A stretch of DNA of 17,499 bases from a bacterium (GTDB lineage: Bacteria; UBA10199; 2-02-FULL-44-16; JAAZCA01), in NCBI GenBank assembly GCA_041648665.1, contig JBAZOP010000061.1, positions 1 to 17,499 on the forward strand, read 5' to 3'. Below, piece after piece: positions 13,824-17,499 of the stretch. Every line of letters starts with the position of its first letter. Position 1 is the first letter of the stretch. Position numbers and translations under genes: made by a program. The notes under the pieces are model-generated. The model ran no database searches. It was not told the origin of the DNA and saw only the letters and a program-made list of their open reading frames with translations.

Positions 13824-13842
13824 GTCCCGTCTATTTGGGTTT

Positions 13843-13922
13843 TTGCCTTGTTAGGCAATATCGATTGTGTTAACTGCGCACCCCGAATTTTGATACATGG
13901 TTGATTCGGCCTAACTTAAGGC
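13843..13922 (+). repeat. Two GCCT-AGGC inverted repeats upstream of the arginine decarboxylase
   Basis: TTGCCT-TGTT-AGGCAA (13843-13858) is a perfect 6-bp inverted repeat. A second copy of the core, GCCT-AACTTA-AGGC (13909-13922), ends right before the AGGAGG ribosome binding site (13923-13928). They may be operator sites or leader hairpins; no clear promoter could be placed in this 110-bp gap. Confidence 0.35.
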
Positions 13923-13934
13923 AGGAGGCGGACA

Positions 13935-14486
13935 ATGTCACAATATGTGCCCAACAGAATCTACCTCACGAAGGGCGTCGGCAAACATCGCGAGAAGCTG
14001 CAGAGTTTCGAGATGGCCCTCAGACAGGCGCGCATCGCGCACTTCAATCTCGTCAGGGTTTCCAGCATTTTCCCGCCCGGATGCAAGATCATCAACAGGG
14101 CCGAGGGGATACTCAGGCTTTCTCCGGGACAGGTCGTCTATTGCGTGCTTTCGGATTGTGCGACCAACGAGCCCCATAGGCTGATCGCGGCTTCGGTCGG
14201 TCTCTCCCTGCCAAAGAACAAGGAATTCCACGGTTATCTCTCCGAGCATCACGCGTTCGGCCAGAACGAGCGCGCCGCCGGAGACTACGCCGAGGACCTG
14301 GCCGCTGAGATGCTCGCCACGATCCTCGGAGTGGGTTTCGACGCCGACAAGTCCTGGAACGATAGAAAGGGCACATGGACGATCTCCGGCGAGATCGTCC
14401 GCACCTTGAACGTAACTCAATCCGCAGTCGGCGACTCTAAAGGGTTGTGGACCACTGTCGTCGCCGGGGCGATCTTCGTCCCGTAA
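13935..14486 (+). CDS. Pyruvoyl-dependent arginine decarboxylase
   Basis: A protein of 183 residues with the PvlArgDC signature LVRVSSIFPPGCKI at 39-52. The proenzyme splits itself between S43 and S44, and S44 becomes the pyruvoyl group that replaces PLP; the mature enzyme decarboxylates arginine to agmatine. The remainder agrees with the family: GQVVYCVLSDCATNEP, ASVGLSLPK, GYLSEHHAFGQ and the C-terminal VTQSAVGDSKGLWTTVVAGAIF. Length matches the archaeal and chlamydial enzymes. AGGAGG at 13923-13928 supports the ATG at 13935. The agmatinase gene starts 10 nt after its stop, so arginine is turned into putrescine by one operon. Confidence 0.95.
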   Translation: MSQYVPNRIYLTKGVGKHREKLQSFEMALRQARIAHFNLVRVSSIFPPGCKIINRAEGILRLSPGQVVYCVLSDCATNEPHRLIAASVGLSLPKNKEFHGYLSEHHAFGQNERAAGDYAEDLAAEMLATILGVGFDADKSWNDRKGTWTISGEIVRTLNVTQSAVGDSKGLWTTVVAGAIFVP

Positions 14487-14496
14487 GGAAATCCAT

Positions 14497-15369
14497 ATGC
14501 AACCATCGATCACAAATAATTTCCTGGGTCTTGAGCCCAAGGACTGCGATTATTCGCGCGCGCGCGTCGTGGTTCTCCCGGTCCCGTACGAGGCCACCGT
14601 GAGTTACGGAGGAGGAACCTCGAAGGGGCCGGCCGCGATAATTGCGGCCTCTCAGCAGGTGGAGCTGTACGACGAGGAGCTCTCTTGCGAGCCGTCCGAG
14701 ATAGGGGTTGCGACTATGGACCCGGTCGATGTTTCCGGCGTTTCACCCGGCGAACTCTATGAGAGGGTCGCGCCGCACGTCTTGAAGATATTGCACGACG
14801 GGAAGATTCCGCTTTCGCTCGGCGGCGAACACTCCGTGACGCCCGCGATATTCGCTGCGCTCCAGAGGATTCACCGGGACACGACCGTGCTGCAGTTCGA
14901 CGCGCATGCGGACTTGAGACAGGAATACGACGGCGAGCCGATGAGCCACGCCTGCGCCATGGCGAGGGTGAGGGAACTCGCGCCGGCCGTCCAGGTAGGC
15001 ATCCGCAACCTTTCGCGCGAGGAGGCGGCGTGGATCGAGCGCGACCGCCTTCCGGTTTTCTTCGCGCACCGGATGCGCAAGGACCCCGACTGGATGAAGA
15101 AGGCGCTGGCCGAGATAAAAACGGAGAAGATCTACATCACGATCGACGTGGACGCCTTCGATTCCTCGGTGGTCCCCATGACCGGAACCCCCGAGCCAGG
15201 CGGCATGGGATGGTACGAGGTCACGGAGTTTCTCAGGCTCGTCATGAGCCGCAAAAAGACGGTCGGCATCGACATCGTGGAGTTGGCGCCGCGCGAGGGG
15301 ATGCACGCGTCGGACTTCCTCGTGGCGAAGCTGGCCTATAAGTGCATCGGATATCTCGGGAATCACTGA
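14497..15369 (+). CDS. speB: Agmatinase (ureohydrolase)
   Basis: A protein of 290 residues of the arginase/agmatinase family. All manganese ligands are visible: H112 (GGEHS), D135, H137 and D139 (FDAHADLR), D217 and D219 (IDVDAFDSSVVP). The segment MSHACAMAR at 149-157 is typical of agmatinases, not arginases. It hydrolyses agmatine to putrescine and urea. AAGGA at 14485-14490 fits the ATG at 14497. It follows the arginine decarboxylase by 10 nt, and the pairing supports this substrate. Its stop overlaps the convergent 63-residue gene by 7 nt. Confidence 0.93.
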   Translation: MQPSITNNFLGLEPKDCDYSRARVVVLPVPYEATVSYGGGTSKGPAAIIAASQQVELYDEELSCEPSEIGVATMDPVDVSGVSPGELYERVAPHVLKILHDGKIPLSLGGEHSVTPAIFAALQRIHRDTTVLQFDAHADLRQEYDGEPMSHACAMARVRELAPAVQVGIRNLSREEAAWIERDRLPVFFAHRMRKDPDWMKKALAEIKTEKIYITIDVDAFDSSVVPMTGTPEPGGMGWYEVTEFLRLVMSRKKTVGIDIVELAPREGMHASDFLVAKLAYKCIGYLGNH

Positions 15370-15554
15370 ACGGTGTAGCCGAATTTCTGGGTGAGGGACG
15401 CTATCGCGTCTCCCTGCCTGAGCAGGTGATTGGCAACATCCCACTCGTGGCTGTCCAGGATGATGCCGGTGTCGATGAGGAGCCAGGCGAATCGTTCACT
15501 GTCCACGTTGCCCTGCAGGACCTCGACGCACATTGCTTTTAGATACGGATCCAT
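15363..15554 (-). CDS. Unrecognised 63-residue protein with strong ribosome binding site
   Basis: A protein of 63 residues, family not recognised. The start is well supported: AAGGAGGGGGAA lies directly before the ATG. The sequence looks soluble and mixed helical, with hydrophobic clusters FAWLLIDTGIIL (22-33) and LTQKFGYTVQ at the end, one Cys at 9, and acidic residues in the middle. It has neither signal peptide nor membrane helix. GGATCC copies flank the ribosome binding site, and 16 nt around the start are identical to those of the Lys-rich peptide gene at 13654-13669. It converges on speB with a 7-nt overlap, so expression would produce antisense to the speB end. Confidence 0.7.
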   Translation of the reverse strand: MDPYLKAMCVEVLQGNVDSERFAWLLIDTGIILDSHEWDVANHLLRQGDAIASLTQKFGYTVQ

Positions 15555-15651
15555 TTCCCCCTCCTTGGATCCTGCCCCAGTATCTAACTTGTTGATATTT
15601 CTATAAAATAAACTTCTATAACCTATGCATAATTAAGCTTAATTTAGATAT

Positions 15652-15679
15652 ATTTTATGTATATCTTATATCAAGTCAA
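15652..15679 (-). promoter_or_regulatory. Candidate promoter of the 63-residue gene
   Basis: On the minus strand TTGACT (15674-15679) is followed after 16 nt by TAAAAT (15652-15657), about 100 nt upstream of the ATG at 15554. The whole stretch 15575-15730 is strongly AT-rich, so chance matches are likely. It is the divergent control region shared with the M16 peptidase gene; no convincing plus-strand promoter was seen. Confidence 0.35.
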
Positions 15680-15810
15680 GTACATATAAAGATATTTAAT
15701 GAATTTTTATAAATGATGAACAAATTTATTTGCCCCTTGAGCATGCCCCTCCAATCTGCTAACGAGTCGAGTTTCAAACGATTTCTCCGAACCATCGAGG
15801 AGTTTGGGAT

Positions 15811-17295
15811 TTGTCTATCAGACTTCAAATGCTGGCTTTGATGATCGTTTCGGCGATTTTGTTCCCCTTTGATGCGCTGGGATTTGATCTTGCGAGTCAT
15901 GTGACGGAATTTCGGCTCTCAAACGGCATGCGCTGGCTCGTCGTGCGCAGGGAACAGGCGCCTGTCTTCTCCGGCATGGTCATGATCCGCGCGGGCGGCA
16001 TGGACGAGGCGTCGGGAAAGACAGGGCTTGCGCACATGTTCGAGCACATGGCCTTCAAGGGCACGAGCCGGATCGGCACAAAGGACTGGGCAAAAGAGAA
16101 ACCGGTACTCGATAAGATCGAGGCGCTGGGGGCGGAGCTCACCGGAGAGACCGTCTCCGCCAAGCCGGACGCCAAGAGGATCGAAGAGATAGGCAAGGAG
16201 ATGGCCGCACTCAAAAAGGAGGCGGCAAAATATCAGTCCGACAATGAGGTGTGGGAAATCCTGATGCGCAACGGCGGCAAGGGGATCAATGCCTACACCA
16301 GCAAAGACCTCACCGCATTTCACGCCAGCATGCCTTCGAGCAGGCTGGGCCTCTGGGCGGCAGTGACCGCAGAGATCGTCTTCAACCCCGCGTATCGCGA
16401 TTTCTACACGGAGCGAAGCGTTATAGCGGAAGAGCGCAGGAGCGGAGTGGACGACGACCCTGACGGCGCTTTCGTGGAGAAGCTCCTCGCTACCGCATTT
16501 GAAAAGGGCGGCTACAGCTGGCCAACCATCGGCTCGGAATCAGACGTGATGGGGTTCACGACAGCAGACGCAAGGGCCTTCCATGAACGCAATTACGTTC
16601 CCTCCAACATGGTCGGGGTGATCGTCGGCGACCTGGACGTGGCAGGGGCCAAAGCTATCTTGCAGAGGGAATTCGGCAGATATCCGGCCAGACAGAGGCC
16701 TGCGCAGCCCCATTCAAAAAGCTCAAACACAGGGGGTCGCAGCGCCTCGCTCGAGTTCGCCGCAGCCCCGGCTATAGCGATCGCATTTCACAAGCCTACG
16801 CTCCCCGATCCGGCTGAGTACTCGTTCGACATAATGGCGACCCTCCTCTGCGAGGGGAGCTCCAGCAGGCTGAAGAAGAGGCTTGTCTTCGACGAGAGGA
16901 TGGCGAAGGAGATATTCTGCAGCGACGGCTTCCCCGGCTCCAGGTCGCCCAACCTCTTCATGATATGGATCGAACCCCTGAAGGGCAAATCCACGGGCAA
17001 GATACTGGATGCAATCGAGGAGGAGATAGCAAGGCTTCGAGACGAGCCGGTGGACGAGGAGGAGATGGAGCGTGTCCGCAAGACGGTGACCTCAGCCATC
17101 ATGTTCGCGATGGACAGCAACGAAACGTTCGCCGAGCAACTAGCCCATTTTGAAACCGTGTTCGACGACTGGAGGCTCCTGGGCGAATACCCTGAGAAGA
17201 TATCCGGGGTGACGCCCGAGGACGTGCAGTCGGTGGCCAGAAAATACTTCGTGGATTCGAACCGTATAATTCTGGAGAGGAAGAGGAAACGATGA
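15811..17295 (+). CDS. Secreted/periplasmic M16 (insulinase-family) zinc peptidase
   Basis: A protein of 494 residues from the TTG at 15811, chosen as GAGGAG (15797-15802) sits 8 nt before it and it completes a signal peptide (about 1-24: basic MSIRLQ, hydrophobic core, cleavage near ALG-F). An ATG at 15829 is the alternative. The reversed zinc motif HMFEH (H75, E78, H79) marks M16 inverzincins; E201 in YTERSVIAEE is the likely third zinc ligand. Between them an insertion of about 50 residues (about 93-150, charged, helical) distinguishes a subgroup of M16. The C-terminal half repeats the fold without zinc residues. It degrades peptides or unfolded proteins in the periplasm. Its stop overlaps the ATG of a second M16-like gene. 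Confidence 0.92.
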   Translation: MSIRLQMLALMIVSAILFPFDALGFDLASHVTEFRLSNGMRWLVVRREQAPVFSGMVMIRAGGMDEASGKTGLAHMFEHMAFKGTSRIGTKDWAKEKPVLDKIEALGAELTGETVSAKPDAKRIEEIGKEMAALKKEAAKYQSDNEVWEILMRNGGKGINAYTSKDLTAFHASMPSSRLGLWAAVTAEIVFNPAYRDFYTERSVIAEERRSGVDDDPDGAFVEKLLATAFEKGGYSWPTIGSESDVMGFTTADARAFHERNYVPSNMVGVIVGDLDVAGAKAILQREFGRYPARQRPAQPHSKSSNTGGRSASLEFAAAPAIAIAFHKPTLPDPAEYSFDIMATLLCEGSSSRLKKRLVFDERMAKEIFCSDGFPGSRSPNLFMIWIEPLKGKSTGKILDAIEEEIARLRDEPVDEEEMERVRKTVTSAIMFAMDSNETFAEQLAHFETVFDDWRLLGEYPEKISGVTPEDVQSVARKYFVDSNRIILERKRKR

Positions 17296-17499
17296 GAAGG
17301 GCCTTCGCATACATCGCCGTCCTCCTCTGCGCTGTCGCGTTTTCCCGCGATGCGGGTGCGGCATCCCGATATATAGCGGATCTGGAGAGGTCGGCGCTTC
17401 CGGAAGTCAGCGCCCCTGATGTCAGGGTGCTGGATCTCTCGAACGGCATGAGGTGTTATCTCCTGTCGGACACCGCCCTTCCCATAGTCAAGGCTGAGG
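17292..17499 (+). CDS. Second M16-family protein, N-terminus only (cut by window edge)
   Basis: An open frame with no stop up to the window end, 69 codons. It starts at ATG 17292 overlapping the preceding stop by 4 nt (ATGA). Residues 1-24 are a signal peptide (MRRAFAYIAVLLCAVAF, then RDAGA). Then comes LDLSNGMRCYLLSDTALPIVKAE (about 47-69), with the 'LSNGMR' strand that opens M16 domains and recurs in the gene before it. M16 proteins often occur as pairs of a catalytic and a non-catalytic subunit; whether this one has HxxEH lies beyond the window. Confidence 0.8.
   Translation, partial: MRRAFAYIAVLLCAVAFSRDAGAASRYIADLERSALPEVSAPDVRVLDLSNGMRCYLLSDTALPIVKAE

Noticed and set aside
13890..13917. 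Promoter TTGATA-N16-TAACTT before the arginine decarboxylase
   Set aside because: The transcript would begin inside the ribosome binding site, so the match is probably chance.
15713..15841. A 42-codon frame (ATG ATG AAC ...) upstream of and overlapping the M16 gene
   Set aside because: No ribosome binding site, low-quality composition, and overlap with the signal peptide of the M16 gene in another frame.

Overview
The window reads as a chromosomal segment of a Gram-negative bacterium with fairly GC-rich coding DNA and AT-rich intergenic stretches. Evidence for Gram-negative is the pair of exported M16 peptidases with signal peptides, the HD-GYP/PilZ cyclic di-GMP proteins and the fused aspartokinase-diaminopimelate decarboxylase. 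The gene mix (pyruvoyl-type arginine decarboxylase, LarB/LarE, J-PilZ fusion, PurF-like protein without the catalytic cysteine) would fit a Deltaproteobacteria-grade or candidate-phylum genome; this placement is an inference, not a sequence match. No insertion sequence, phage gene, CRISPR array or rRNA was seen.

Layout. 1-342: a small ribbon-helix-helix regulator behind a palindromic putative operator, closed by a terminator. 342-1334 (minus): a receiver/HD-GYP response regulator. 1428-2989: two overlapping genes, a thiouridylase fused to a likely NFACT-R domain and a J-domain/PilZ fusion. 3028-3104: an initiator tRNA with an unusual acceptor end, then a terminator. 3205-4287: an unrecognised single-pass membrane protein whose 3' end overlaps 4203-5597 (minus), a PurF-family protein with Thr in place of the N-terminal Cys nucleophile. 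5753-8359: a LysC-LysA fusion, separated by a bidirectional terminator from 8422-8901 (minus), a tandem-ACT protein. 9029-10258: an iron-sulfur PD-(D/E)XK nuclease. 10353-13515: HAD phosphatase, LarE, LarB and an EamA transporter, tightly packed. 13583-13823: a self-contained unit (near-consensus promoter, very strong ribosome binding site, terminator) for a 34-residue peptide made almost only of Lys. 13935-15369: pyruvoyl arginine decarboxylase and agmatinase, i.e. arginine to putrescine. 15363-15554 (minus): a 63-residue unknown protein. 15811-17499: an M16 peptidase followed by the start of a second one, cut by the window edge.

Shared themes: cyclic di-GMP hydrolysis and sensing lie side by side at 0.3-3 kb; lysine synthesis is paired with a small amino-acid-sensing ACT protein; two steps of nickel-pincer nucleotide cofactor synthesis are present without LarC or LarA; two polycation-producing loci (Lys-rich peptide, putrescine) are neighbours. 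The strongest candidates for something undescribed are the Lys-rich peptide unit, the Thr-type PurF homologue, the J-PilZ fusion and the thiouridylase-NFACT-R fusion.
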